Below, one piece after another: positions 10,781-22,230 of a stretch of DNA of 64,000 nucleotides. Each line of letters starts with the position of its first letter. The stretch's first letter is position 1. The notes below the pieces were generated by a model that saw only the letters and a program-made list of their open reading frames with translations, ran no database searches and was not told the DNA's origin. The position numbers and the translations under genes were made by a program. Source of the DNA: Fragum whitleyi (Eukaryota > Mollusca > Bivalvia > Cardiida > Cardiidae); assembly GCA_948146395.1 (NCBI GenBank), contig OX411544.1, positions 38,720,630 to 38,784,629 of the forward strand, read 5' to 3'.

Positions 10781-11022
10781 GTCTGGGCTTTTACTATTGT
10801 GTCGCATAAACACAGCTTTTTAATTTCTTCTCCTGTGATTATCATGTCTAGTTCTAGACTAATTTCACCGTTCTGCATATAAACATTGCTTTGATTTGGT
10901 TCGTTTTGGGAGTTTTCGTATGGTGCTTCAAAAATACTTTTAAGATAATCAAACAATTGTTCTAAAGAGATAGAATCTGGTTCATCCTTGTTTTTGTGTA
11001 TGTGCCTTTTATCTTTTATGAG
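10781..11022 (-). pseudogene. LINE ORF2 fragment, linker before the reverse transcriptase
   Basis: On the minus strand the frame reads SISLEQLFDYLKSIFEAP, then ELDMIITGEEIKKL. This is the pattern seen between the endonuclease and reverse transcriptase of non-LTR retrotransposons (F..YF..L, then LD..IT..EI..A). A +1 shift just downstream gives KSPDIDAFPCEI, close to the usual KSPGxDxIPxE. The shift and the missing RT domain show it is dead. It is cut on one side by the satellite and on the other by a MITE. Confidence 0.55.
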
Positions 11023-11250
11023 CCTATGAATGACATTTCCAATAATTTCACGCGTGCGCGAGGTACAAACGTTGAGCCTCAATATAATAAGAATGTATGC
11101 TGATTGCTAGGAGAGGGATTAAGACCTCACCTATCTATAAACCGCACAGTGAAGTCTTTGGTCAGACTGTGCGGCTGCACAGTCTGGCCAGAGGCTTTGC
11201 TTTGCGCACTTGTGAAATTGTTGGAAATGACACGCACAGGTTCATACAAG
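11022..11250. repeat. Family 2 MITE copy
   Basis: Left end TGACATTTCCAATAATTTCA and right end GAAATTGTTGGAAATGACAC are inverted complements. Inside is the family's second palindrome, GTCAGACTGTGCGGCTGCAC. Confidence 0.7.
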
Positions 11251-11746
11251 TTGACTTTCTATAGCATTGTGTAATAATCCTAAAGAGCTGCTTTACTTTG
11301 TCATTAAATGCATTCGACTATGTTTTAGGTCCCGTCCTACCAGGCCAAAAAATAATGAATTATAATTGTATAACTCTCAACTCTCAACTCAATTTTATTC
11401 AGCATAAAATTACAAGTTCATAGCTGATAAACAAAATAACACTAACATAAATACATTGTCATGTAGAAAGTTATGTATGACAGTAGGGAAATATTTAATT
11501 TGCCTTAATTTTCTGTCATTATGGTTCGCTGAATATAATTCAGGTCTCAATATATCATTTTGTAATTGCAGTGTATTTTGTTACAGATTAGACTTATCTA
11601 ACTCCTCCTAACGACGGACTTGTCGTGCATGGGGAATTTTGTATAGGAATAAGCAATCTTTGAGTAAGTTTTTTTCTATCTTTTCTTCATCCTAAGGCGA
11701 TTGTTTTATAATCCCATTTATTCATGGTCATGTAGGTATTAATGTA

Positions 11747-11783
<37 letters not shown>

Positions 11784-12338
11784 GAGTTGTGAAAAAAAAA
11801 ATTACTAAAAATGTTACTTTTGTGGACGCATTTAATATGTTGATAAAAAAAACAGTTGGTAAGTGTGTGTTGGGGGATCTTATAATCAAATAATTAGATT
11901 TGAACTCGCATTACAAAATTGCATTGATAAAAATGACTTTCGACAGCGAATCGATAAGTAGTCCTTTAACGATGTTTTGATTTCCGAATTTCAAGAATTT
12001 AATTACCGTTTTTGTCAAAATTTCAAACGTTGTTTTTGCTGTAGCCTCAAAGGCAGTTCGACCTTGTGACCCAAAATCAATAAACATATTGTGATACTAT
12101 AGGTAGATTTCGAGCGGTGAGCCGTGAAATCTACTTTAAACGGTAAAATTTCCGTGCTATTCTTTCAAAATAGATAAAACAGACATAGCAATGATACAAA
12201 TTACCTTTCAACTGAAACTAAGTGCTTGTCTTAGATCTTAAGGTTTACTCATAGACCTATGGTAATTGACTCAACGCCTAGGTCAGAGCTCAGTTTTGAA
12301 AATACACCTATAGACTCCGAGTCGTATAGAAATTTACG
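11251..12338. other. AT-rich DNA, no gene seen
   Basis: Holds a long poly(A) run at about 11749-11780 and a short CAACTCT duplication near 11377. No coding sequence is supported. Confidence 0.45.
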
Positions 12339-12475
12339 GTAATGGGTCCGAAAAAGTTCAGCTACGTTTTGGAAGTGATGAACTTTCACGATGTTAACCG
12401 AGGTTTCCTAATGATTTCATTAGGAAACCTCGGTTAACAATGTGAAAGATCATGCTTTCCTATGAGATGTCGCAG
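12339..12475. repeat. Family 1 MITE copy with highly symmetric centre
   Basis: ACCGAGGTTTCCTAATGATT and its complement arm meet at about 12415 with almost no mismatch. The outer ends are diverged (GGTAATGGGTCCGAAA on the left). Confidence 0.75.
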
Positions 12476-14052
12476 CGAACTGAGGCTATAAAGCGTAACT
12501 AAATTTGACGTTATTTTTGCAGCGTAAAATTCGAGAAATATCAAACGCGTTTCATTTGAAAAACTATATCTCATATTTTGAATTATACCAAAAGAGGTGT
12601 TTAAAAATGTGAATAACTATCATGTTCAGTGGCGTATGAAATATTTTCAGGGTGAAGAATCTCTGTAACTACATAACAAAACAAATTTTATGTAAACAAA
12701 AGCATTGAATTTCCGACAAACTAAAAATGGTATTTAAAAAGACAAAAAACTTATTACTATTGGTCTTGCTATACTATAAACTCATCAAAACCGAGGAGAA
12801 CTTTTTTTTCAATTTATTCCGGTTAGTATTTGATTTTTTGGCCATTTATTTCGAAAAAAAAAAGATAAAACGTGAAGCACGCAACGTTAAACGTCATTAA
12901 AATGAGAAAGCGTGACATTTTTTCAGACTTTTTTAGCATTCTCGTATTTAGCGTTAAATTCACAAAATATAGATTGTTATATATTTTTGGAAATAATGGC
13001 CTGACCATTTTTTCTAGTTTAATTCTTATTTAATTTCATCGACATTTGATAAGATTTAGGTACCTCCACCCGAAAATGGTACGGAAAAAATGACGTAATT
13101 TCAAAAAGCGTGACATTTTTTCAGACTTTTTTGCGCGAAAATATTGTATTTAATTAAGGAACGAAAATAAACCAAATTCAAACTGAAGAAATAAAAGTCT
13201 GACCATTTTTCTTAAATGTGTTTAGATTTGACAATTTCCTTTATTTTGTATGATTATTTTTACGTTGAAATTTTTCAGTCGTCATTTTTTGCTTCATTTT
13301 TAGCAGCGTTACACTTTCCGCTATTTTAATTACGTGAAGAGATTTTCGTAAAATTTCGTCCGAATCTTTTGAAATTCACACTGCATTAGACCCAATATTA
13401 TATGTATTTGTGTGTAAAAGTTTATTATGATAAAGAGTGTTTCCGCGATTTTATGGCATTTTGAACATGTATTGAAAGAGAAGCATGTTACGCGTTACAT
13501 GCGCTTTTTGGCGATTTTTTCATAATAAACTTGATAATATTTTTTATTCACAGCCATGGTTATCAGAATTTAGTATCTATAATGAAGAGCTATTCAAACG
13601 CTTTAAAATGATGTAAAATAGTGCACTGTTTTAGCCTATACAGCACCAACAGTTTAAGGGGGTAAAAGGAGAAACCTTTTCTGGCTGACAGACTTTTTTT
13701 TACATTTTTTTTCAAAATGGATCTAATGCGACGGAGTCATTTCAAAATATTCAAATAAGTCCCGCATCTTCAAAAAGTTTTTGTTCTGCACTTGTCAATA
13801 TGAAATTAGATGTGAGTTGATTGTGATGAAACTACTGCAAAATGTTTTCTGTAAATGCAAATAAAAACGACTAAGGCAAGTCTATGGGAAACCTAGCTTT
13901 TGATAAAACAGCCTCCTCTAATAAGCTGATGGACTCCCCATAAACTTACCAGAGAGAGGGCTACGTTATAGAGCTCTAAAGGGGGGGGGGCGGCCTAATG
14001 CATGTGAGATCTGTTAAAATTTTCTAGATAAATAAGATACATTTATAATAAT
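12476..14052. other. AT-rich DNA with a diverged ~200 bp tandem repeat
   Basis: AAAGCGTGACATTTTTTCAG occurs at about 12907 and again at about 13105. About 90 bp after each comes a TCTGACCATTTTT-like motif (12993 and 13197), which indicates a two-unit repeat of about 200 bp. A run of ten or more G is at 13981. No gene is seen. Confidence 0.5.
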
Positions 14053-14111
14053 TCCTCTCTCTGTCTCTCTCTCTCTGTCTCTCTGTCTCTCTCTCTGTCT
14101 CTCTCTCTGCA

Positions 14112-14144
<33 letters not shown>

Positions 14145-14168
14145 TACTCTTTTTCTCTCTCTCTCTCC
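14053..14168. repeat. CT/CTGT microsatellite
   Basis: About 115 bases of CTCTCTGTCTCT-type repeats. Confidence 0.95.
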
Positions 14169-14514
14169 AATCGTTGTTTGGCTCCACGCCCTCTATTATG
14201 ACGTCACGATGTGTGAAGCAAACGCGTTTTATGTGACAGCCTGTCGCGATTATGCTGGTTGTAGCAGGAATAAACCGGATGCAAGAAAAAACATGCGTAT
14301 TTAAAATGACGTCAAACTCTGCATGGGTACCTTGATTGATTCTGTTTGGTGTGGATTTTTAATTTCCTCTAACAAATGAATTATTATCGGGTGTGTCAGG
14401 GGATAGGCCTTAGCGTAGAACAATACTCTCGAACACTCGAATCATTGTAATGCCATCCAAGGAAAAACTACCAAATGCGTCCTAAATGTATTACCACAAA
14501 TATCAGTCCCGAAT
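14169..14514. other. No gene seen
   Basis: Mixed-composition sequence with TGACGTCA-like motifs near 14200 and no supported coding sequence. Confidence 0.35.
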
Positions 14515-14625
14515 TCAAAATTAAGATATTTGCGAAACGTTTAATACGTGGTACCCGCTTTTGCACACCCCGCTTGCGTGTAGAGCGCAGGGCCATTTTT
14601 TGAATGTTCGCTAACGTTTTGTCGT
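14515..14625. repeat. Family 4 hairpin repeat, diverged
   Basis: GCGAAACGTTTAATACGTGG and GTTCGCTAACGTTTTG flank TGGTACCCGCTTTTGCACAC, the family 4 layout seen best at 26655 and 56190. Confidence 0.5.
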
Positions 14626-14629
14626 TTAA

Positions 14630-15969
14630 AACAAGAGTTGTCCGCGGACAACGTAGCTCGCCCAAACAGCTGCTTGTCACAAACAGCGCTTGACTGAAGA
14701 CCGAAGTTCCAAGTGGTTTCTTCTGTTTGAGTAGTAATTAAGAAACATAAAAACTTTTTTGTTTTAATTGCATGTATAAGGTTAGGATAAAGTGAAAGCC
14801 TACAAGTAGATGAGGTTACCAATGGAATTTCTTTGTATCAAACATGAAGTTTTTCTTTAAAATCTTTCTAAGTCCACAAAAGGTCAAGATCAATGTCAAA
14901 TTGTGAAGGACCTTGGTCTCTGTAGAAGCCTATCACCTAGTGAGTATGTGTATGAAGTAATGATGTCCCCGAGTAAAGCATTTAGAAAATATAAGCAAGG
15001 TTAAATTTTTGGTTAAAGTTTTTCAGTTTAAGTTTTTCCAAGTCCATAAAAGGTCAAGGTCAAGGTCAAATTGTCAAGGCCCTTGGTTTCTGGTGAAAGC
15101 CTTTCATCTGGTGACTATGTATATGAAGTAAAGATGACCCTAGGTTAAAGCATTCAGAAAATATAAGCAAGGTTAAAGTTTTTGGTAAAAGAATTTCGGT
15201 TAAAGTATTTCTAAGTTCATAAAAGGTCAAGGTCAAATTATCAAGGACCTTGATCTCTCACAAAAGCCTATCACCTAATGAGTATGTATATGAAGTAATG
15301 ATGTCCCTAGGTTAAAGCATTCAGAAAATATAAGCAAGGTTAAAGTTTTTGGTTAAAGTTTTTCTAAGTCCACAAATGGTAAAGGTCAAGGTCAAATTGT
15401 GAAGGACCTTGGTCTCTGGTGAAAGCCTATCACCTGGTGAGTATATATATGAAGCTTTGATGTCCCTAGGTTAGAGCATTAAAAAAATATATGCAAGTTT
15501 AAAGTTTTTGGTTAAAGTTTTTCGGTTAAAGTTTTTTTAAGTCCACAAAGGGTCAAGGTCAAGGTCAAATTGTCAAGGACCTTTGTCTATGGTGAAAGCC
15601 TATCACCTAATGAGTGTTCATATGAAGTAATTATGTCTCTAGGTTAAAGCTTACAGAAAATATAAGCAAGGTTAAAGTTTTTTTTGGCTAAAGTTTTTGG
15701 TTAAAGTTTTTGGTTAAAGTTTTTTTTAAAGGGTCAAGGTCACAGTCTAAAGGTCATTTTGACATGGATGTTGGTCTCAAATGAAAGCCTATGCCCTAAT
15801 GAGTGTTTCTGTAAAAAATAAAGCTTCTAGGATAAATATTGATAGAAATAAAAAACTTTAACCTAATGCGGACGCCGACACCGACGCTGACGCCGACGCT
15901 GCCGCCGACGCCGACATCCGAGGGTATGACAATAGCTCTTCCGAGACTTTCGTCCCGGGCGAGCTAAAA
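14630..15969 (+). mobile_element. Tandem-core (Helentron-associated type) element
   Basis: It starts AACAAGAGTTGTCCGCGGAC and ends GTCCCGGGCGAGCTAAAA. The core is five to six units of about 170 bp marked by AAGTCCACAAAAGGTCAAGG (near 14871, 15041, 15213, 15366 and 15540). A GACGCCGACGCTGACG tract precedes the end. This layout is that of pearl/CvA/DINE-type non-autonomous elements, which have been linked to Helentrons. No replicase is present, so the assignment rests on layout. Confidence 0.6.
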
Positions 15970-16058
15970 TGACCTCCCTTCATAAAAGACATATTTTCAA
16001 TCTTATCACAATATTTTTTGTAGTCTGTTTATAGGTTACCTAAGGACCAAATAACTAG

Positions 16059-16154
16059 AGGTAGTAGACCCGTTATAGTTCCGCAACGTTTTGAAAACTG
16101 TGAAAGTTTATGAATGCCAAAGTGTTGTTGGACTATTGCAATTCCACTACCTTA
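16059..16154. repeat. Short family 1 MITE, centre deleted
   Basis: The ends GAGGTAGTAGACCCGTTAT and TTCCACTACCTTAAG are kept. The central TTTCCTAATG palindrome is gone, leaving about 96 bp. It lies between the two tandem-core blocks. Confidence 0.6.
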
Positions 16155-16164
16155 AGCGAAATTT

Positions 16165-16782
16165 CTTTGAAGTTTACAGTTAAAGTTTTTCTAAGTCCAC
16201 AAATGGTAAAGGTCAAGGTCAAAATGTGAAGGACCTTGGTCTCGGGTGAAAGCCTATCACCTGATGAGTATATATATGAAGCTATGATGTCCCTAGGTTA
16301 GAGCATTAAAAAAATATATGCAAGGTTAAAGTTTTTAGTTAAAGTTTTTTGGTTAAAAATTTTCTAAGTCCACAAAGGGTCAAGGTCAAGGTCAAATTGT
16401 CAAGGACCTTTGTCTATGGTGAAAGCCTATCACCTAATGAGTGTGCATATGGAGTTATGATGTCTCTAGTTAAAAGCTTACAGAAAATATAAGCAAGGTT
16501 AAAGTTTTTTTGGTTAAAGTTTTTGGTTAAAGGTTTTTTGAAAGGGTCAAGGTCACAGTCTAAAGGTCATTTTGACATGGATGTTGGTCTCAAATGAAAG
16601 CCTATGCCCTAATGAGTGTTTCTGTAAAAAATAAAGCCTCTAGGATAAATATTGATAGAAATAAAAACTTTAACCTAATGCGGACGCCGACACCGACGCT
16701 GACGCCGACGCTGACGCCGACGCCGACATCCGAGGGTATGACAATAGCTCTTCCGAGACTTTCGTCCCGGGCGAGCTAAAAA
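16165..16782 (+). repeat. Duplicated 3' part of the 14.6 kb element
   Basis: The block repeats the last ~620 bp of the preceding element in the same orientation: a unit with the private variant CACAAATGGTAAAGGTCAAG, then the next unit, then the GACGCCGACACCGACGCTG tract and the same terminus. The variant is shared with the fourth unit at 15366, which shows where the copy came from. Confidence 0.7.
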
Positions 16783-17505
16783 GGACGTTTCCATCAGATA
16801 ATGGTTCATTCAAAATGTGTCTGATTATAATTGAACAGAGTTGAAATAGGAATGTCAAAATATAATAAGAACGCAACTTGGATGTTAATATTTTTTACCT
16901 TTTTGCAATAAATAAGTAAATATTGATATATTTTTATTTATTTTTTATTTATATTTATGTATCTTTTTTCTCGTCCTCCTTTCTTGTTTTTTTTTTTATA
17001 TTTTATTTTCATTTATGCTCCTGTATATCTATCTATCTATATGTTGATTTAGGCCTTTTGATTAATCTTCAAAAAGAAACACCGTGCGTGTAGGCTTACA
17101 CGTTTCACACCACTAACTTCCCAAAAAAGGGGGGTGTTAGGTTTTCAAATAAAAAAGAAAATTAAAGAAATGGTAAGGCCGTAAGGTAATTGGCTTATAC
17201 TTGAAAACGTCTCAACAGAGTCACAGAATCAGTTTGTGGCGTAAATTAACAGTTGTAGGCCTATGATTTTACAATAGCAAAATATCAACTAATTCATTAG
17301 CACCAATTTTCATCGAATCGCGTTCATTCGTATTGGGGACAAAAAACGAATTGGAATTCTACTTCCTATACAATATGACGTAGGATGTATTAACACATGC
17401 AAATTGAAACGTAATTTCATTTTACGTAATTGATCAGTAAATCATTGTGTCAAATGGGAAAGGTATGCATTTGAGAAGGAACAACTACAACGACAACAAC
17501 AACAA
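16783..17505. other. AT-rich DNA, no gene seen
   Basis: Contains a TATCTATC-type short repeat near 17027 and T-rich tracts. No feature is supported. Confidence 0.4.
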
Positions 17506-17510
17506 TATAT

Positions 17511-19345
17511 GTGACCCGTCAGGAGGAAAAGGAACCTTATCATCCGACATCATGGGTTCGATTCGTGGGCTTAAACGCTAACTATTTGTCTTTCGGATGA
17601 GACGTTAAAACGAGGAGCCCCCGTGTGGTGATGCTAAACAAAGAGACGTCGCGCACGGTAATGCGGCACTTTTTGAAAAACGTCACCCTCTGTGTTTTAA
17701 AACTAATCATAACAATACTCCTTGGACGCACCATCCTTATATCTTATATCTAAATAATCCTTAAACCATGGCCAATTTATGAATCAGACTTTTATTGCAA
17801 ACTATTTTCGTATGATTTCGTAAAAAGGAGTTTCAAATTGTAATTTAAGCGAAAAAACGCGTGTAACATGTAACATAAAAGCATCACCGGAAGATACACA
17901 TCTTATATTTCATACAGTTTAATAACGTTTAAACTACTTGAAAGTACATCAAAACTAAACTGGCATGACATCCAACAATTTTACCAACGTAGATCGAAAT
18001 TTAACCACAAATAAGAAAAATACCGCTTAATGTTTAACAAAAACTGAAGCGTAACATCAAAATTTAAGACGCCGAAAAAATGACGATTTTCTTGTATATT
18101 TTAATTAAAAATGGTTCAATTGCAACCAATCTTGAAATTAAAAATATTATTTTTCTGTTTTTCTTAAATATGTAAATAGATATCAATTTGAGTTTTAATC
18201 GGAAAATTGATAAGCCGAAATTCGTGTGGAACGAAATCTTTTTAGGCTGCTATAAAACTGTTTTTTCCATTCTTAATACGCTAAAAAAGGCAGTTCCTTT
18301 ATTCATACGATAATTTGAATAAAGCTAAGCCAAATATTATTTTTCTCTTAATAGTCATATTAAAATTTCATGAAAAAATATTTACGAATAAAAGAGATAT
18401 TGATATTAGTTTGTGTGGAACGCTTTCTAAAAAACGCGCATTTTCTTACAACGACGTTATGTTTGATTCGTTGAATTATAAAACCGACGCGCCTTCAGAC
18501 GAATACAGAGTATATTTGATCCGCAGTTCAAGGGGAGAAACAACAAAAAAAGCGTAATATCATGCGAGAAGAATATCTGTGTGGAAGTGGCGATGCGAGT
18601 AGGCGAAGGGAAGAACAAGTGTACATTTTTGTAAACAAGGGGGCCAATATTGCCCGAAATCGCACATCTTAATTTCGGATAGCAAAAAGGAATATTTGAT
18701 ACATTTTTCGCAAAGACTTGTATTCTTGGACAGTTACTCGTTGTTCTAAAGACCCAAGAATAATGAGTTCGAAGCAAACTTAGCAAAATGTAATAACTTT
18801 TTTCAAACATTAAAAAAGGGGGATGCGTCATATTCCTTTTACAAAAACGCATGTATTGATGACATCGCTTTATATGAACTAGCTGCTGTTGGTTCGAATT
18901 GATCATTGCAATAAATATAGGGTGAATATTTCATAATGTTAGATTTACCTCTACATTATAACATAGATAATGTTCGAAAGAAGCGCCTAGCCGAATACAT
19001 CCTTATATTTAGAGTGGAAATAAGCCTAACTCTACAAAAGGCTTAATCCAGTAATCGCATGTCTACACATTTATGCAAAGTTGAAAATAATATGAAATTT
19101 TGCATTCTTCGCGGGAGTGTAGGGGCAAGTTTTAATTCTTTAATGAAGACTATATATTCTGACATTGCTATAGCTGTAGAAAGAGTGTACAATATAATGA
19201 TTACGTGTACTTTTTTCTGACAAAAAAAACCAAACAAACAAAAACACTAGACGCTACACAATCGACGTTCGCTATTTTGACGTTACACTTTAGTGCCGCA
19301 TTACCGTGCGCGACGTCAGAGCACGTTAGGGAACGATGGCGGATC
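17511..19345 (+). mobile_element. tRNA-derived SINE split by an insertion
   Basis: The left part has a B-box-like GGGTTCGATTCGTGGGC at about 17570, then TTTCGGATGAGACGTTAAAA and GAGCCCCCGTGTGG. This block is familiar from marine-invertebrate SINEs. The continuation, GCACGTTAGGGAAC, appears only at about 19321, after the insertion at 17645-19317. A family 3 end (TGTGACCCGTCAGG) lies at the left boundary. Confidence 0.5.
17645..19317. mobile_element. 1.67 kb TIR element with 20 bp perfect arms
   Basis: GCGCACGGTAATGCGGCACT at 17651 is the exact inverted complement of the sequence at 19292-19311. Both arms are flanked outside by GACGTC, which is itself a palindrome and could be a 6 bp target duplication or part of the arm. 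The interior is AT-rich and holds no recognised transposase. Confidence 0.65.
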
Positions 19346-19594
19346 TCGTTAGTATTTTCGTCATTCGTCATACCCCCTACCCCTACCCCCCCCCCCCCAA
19401 TGTAAACGTCTCCCAGTTAGTGTTGCTCATAAAACGAAAATCGTTTTAAAATTTTCGAAATCGTCCAAATTGATCAACATTTCAATAAAATTCAAATCAA
19501 ATAATTGTATGTTTTTATTGGCCAGCGTTGTTGTTTTGTTCTTTTTGTCTGTCCGAAGAGAAACAAAATAAAAAATGTACGTAGATATTGTAAA

Positions 19595-19650
19595 AGGGAG
19601 GTAAAAAATTGGCGCTAATTTCGTCCAATCAAGTATGTTTTACCTCCCTT
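19595..19650. repeat. 56 bp hairpin MITE (GGGAGGTAAAA)
   Basis: The arms AAGGGAGGTAAAA and TTTTACCTCCCTT enclose TTTCGTCCAATCAAG. A second copy with the loop in the other orientation is at 39036-39105, and a half end (GACCTCCCTT) is at 15970. Confidence 0.7.
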
Positions 19651-20094
19651 CAAAATCATCCGAAACTCGCTCATCATACTTATTCGACAAATCATTCCAA
19701 TATCGGTCATTTTGTTAATTTCACGATGTATCTAATTGTACTGTAGAAATGATGAATAAACGAAATAAAAAAGAGATCATCTGGGTAGTGCATATTACGT
19801 GTCGATCCTATAGTCAAACTTTCCGCATTTTGCTGAATTTCTTAGTCTAGCATGACAATTCTTTCTTCTTGTATCGAGGTGAACCCGTTGTAGCGTAGAA
19901 ACACCTTAAAGAATTATAAATGTTTAACTTTAGATATCACATTGGATTGAAATAACTTCAAATAAATCGACCAACATAATTGAGTACGGGACGATAACGT
20001 TATGCTATAAAAATGACGTTACCCATTCAGTTGAATTGAGGTTCCAATTATAGGTACGAGACGAATAGGACGATTAGGAGTCATCGTAACATGA
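19651..20094. other. No gene seen; diverged family 3 piece
   Basis: TCATCTGGGTAGTGCATATT near 19776 matches the interior of family 3 elements. No coding sequence is supported. Confidence 0.4.
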
Positions 20095-20382
20095 GATATA
20101 CACGATCAAAAATTACCTTTTCCAACGCTTTGTTCCAGTTTCGTAGAGGCATTTTGGTCAAAGTTCAATGTAACCTTGACCTTTGACCTTCGTGACCCGG
20201 CCAAAATAAATGGCACTTCCTAAGACATGGGCGACAATGGTATAAAGTTTCATGATCCTTTGTCACTTCTGTCTTGAGTTAGAGTCCAGAAACGAAAGAG
20301 ACCTACAGACAGACAGATGAATGGACGGACAGAAAGGTCAGATAAAAAAAAACCCCTACTTCGCAGGTGGGGGTGTAAATAA
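20095..20382 (+). repeat. Dispersed element ending in a GC hairpin
   Basis: GTAACCTTGACCTTTGACCT, then ACAGACAGACAG and GGACGGACAG, then the terminal stem ACCCCTACTTCGCAGGTGGGGGT. It has the same 3' layout as 49260-49692 and 53256-53451. Confidence 0.5.
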
Positions 20383-22066
20383 CGTGTACCGGTTCTAGAG
20401 ACCTAAGGAATAATTCGGGCGCTTACATGAAAGTCGTTTCGCACGTTGGTTACCTGAGGTCAAAATCTCCTGCGTTCCCCCCAAAGATGACGTTGCGTAA
20501 AGCAATGTTACAATCAACCAATGAATAAAAATGGACGGAATACAAGTGTTATTCTGTGGTTTGCCATTAAATTACAATATGCCCAAAAGACCTCAAAAGA
20601 CGATCGGAAAGCCTAAATGAAAACAAGATTTTCTTCCGCATTGACCGAAGTACAATCACTAGCCGATTTGCCATGAAATGACAGTACATTACTACATTTG
20701 CGTCCGAGGTACTTTACAGCCTACGGAAAAGTTCAAGCTATGTTCCGCATGTGCACCTTGTACTTAGTCCAGGTTTACTTATGAACATCAACGCCATTGC
20801 CTATTCTTTCTTGAGAATAAATCGCACCGCCCGTCTTTTTTGGGCACTTGTTATTTGGGGAGACGGCTCTTGCTTTGGTTGGGAGTGGATTCGTCATTTT
20901 CTGTATAGAAAAAGATCATTGCCCTACTCTGCATGTAGGCCTTTGACACACTTTATATTCGCCTTTTTTGGCTGTAAAATCTGGTAGGCCTTTGACGTAA
21001 ATTATAGTATTTCGATAATGTGCGCAAATGTGAATGTGTTTTTGACATGACATTGATTCTTGGTAATTCACCAGTATAGTGATATTAGATGACCAATCGT
21101 TCATTGACAATTTATCGTTGACATAATCCGGGCAAGCTTTCGCATTCTCGCTAGACCTGGAATTAAAACGTTCGCGATACTTTCTGGGAGCGAAGTTTGA
21201 AGAAAATGCAACAAAACTAAAAACTTGGTATACTAAAAATAGGGAAAGAAAGCCCCCCCCCCCCCCACGAAATTGGTTTATCCCAAGTAACCACGATATT
21301 TAGTTTAATTGTCGCTGTTATGAGCAAACGCTACGGTAGCGACGATGAATATGTGAACCATCACACAAATAAGGGTCTTCTGGTAACTCACTTAAAAGAT
21401 TTTTGGAAATATGGATGATTCCGGTAGAGGTCAACCGGTGATAGTATTTTATATTTTTTTTTATAAATTAAGGTAGAATGATATTTATAGATATTGAAAA
21501 GCAGCAATGTGCAATAAGTTTCGACCATACAGACAGCCTGCGCCTTCCACACAGTCTTATTAATAATGTCTACTTTTTACACACTACCAAAAACCAAAGA
21601 CTTCAAAGTCGCTCCACAAAAATAAAAGTAATCTAACGACCGATTTTTTAACCCCCCCCCCCCCACACACACACAAAGGGGGGGGGGGGATTGTCCACTG
21701 GTTTTCTATAGACCAATTCATGGATTCATGGAATGGCCAATCCTTCTTTGTAGGCGTAATTATAATCAATGCTCAGAGGGTTTTGTAAGTAACTAATCTG
21801 TCGCGCTATGAGAATTGACAAGATCTCATATACCAACACTGAGAAATTACCCCACCTCATCTTCTATTGCTTCGTTCACATATTTCGTATAGTTTTTTTT
21901 TTCAAATAAATCAAATATCGTATCAATTGCATGCTTAGAAAAATTGTAGTTATTATTTTTCAAGCTTTCTCGTCGGAGACCAAAACTTTGTAACTACATG
22001 TAGCTTACTTATGAGGCTTTAATCGCCCATGGACGGTAAACATGTAGGTTTCTCCTGGTAGGTCAG
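20383..22066. other. No gene seen
   Basis: About 1.7 kb without a supported gene. It contains poly(C) near 21250 and a C12-(CA)n-G12 stretch at 21651-21689 that could form a stem. Open frames here show no family resemblance. Confidence 0.4.
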
Positions 22067-22230
22067 TTAAGGTAGTTGACCCGTGATAGTTCCGCAACAT
22101 TTCGGAATTTACGATCTTTCACAATGTTGACCGAGGTTTCCTAATGAAATCATTAGGAAACCTCTGTTAACACTGTTAAAGTTCATGACTTCCGAAACGT
22201 TTCGGAACCATTACGGGCCAACTACCTTAA
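22067..22230. repeat. Family 1 MITE, full-length copy
   Basis: The copy runs from TTAAGGTAGTTGACCCGTGA to CGGGCCAACTACCTTAA, 164 bp, with the symmetric TTTCCTAATGAAATCATTAG centre. It is the best copy for defining the family ends. Confidence 0.85.

Noticed and set aside
21651..21690. C-run, CA repeat and G-run as a structured element
   Set aside because: It can form a stem but is simple sequence that may also reflect assembly or slippage error. No family copy was seen.
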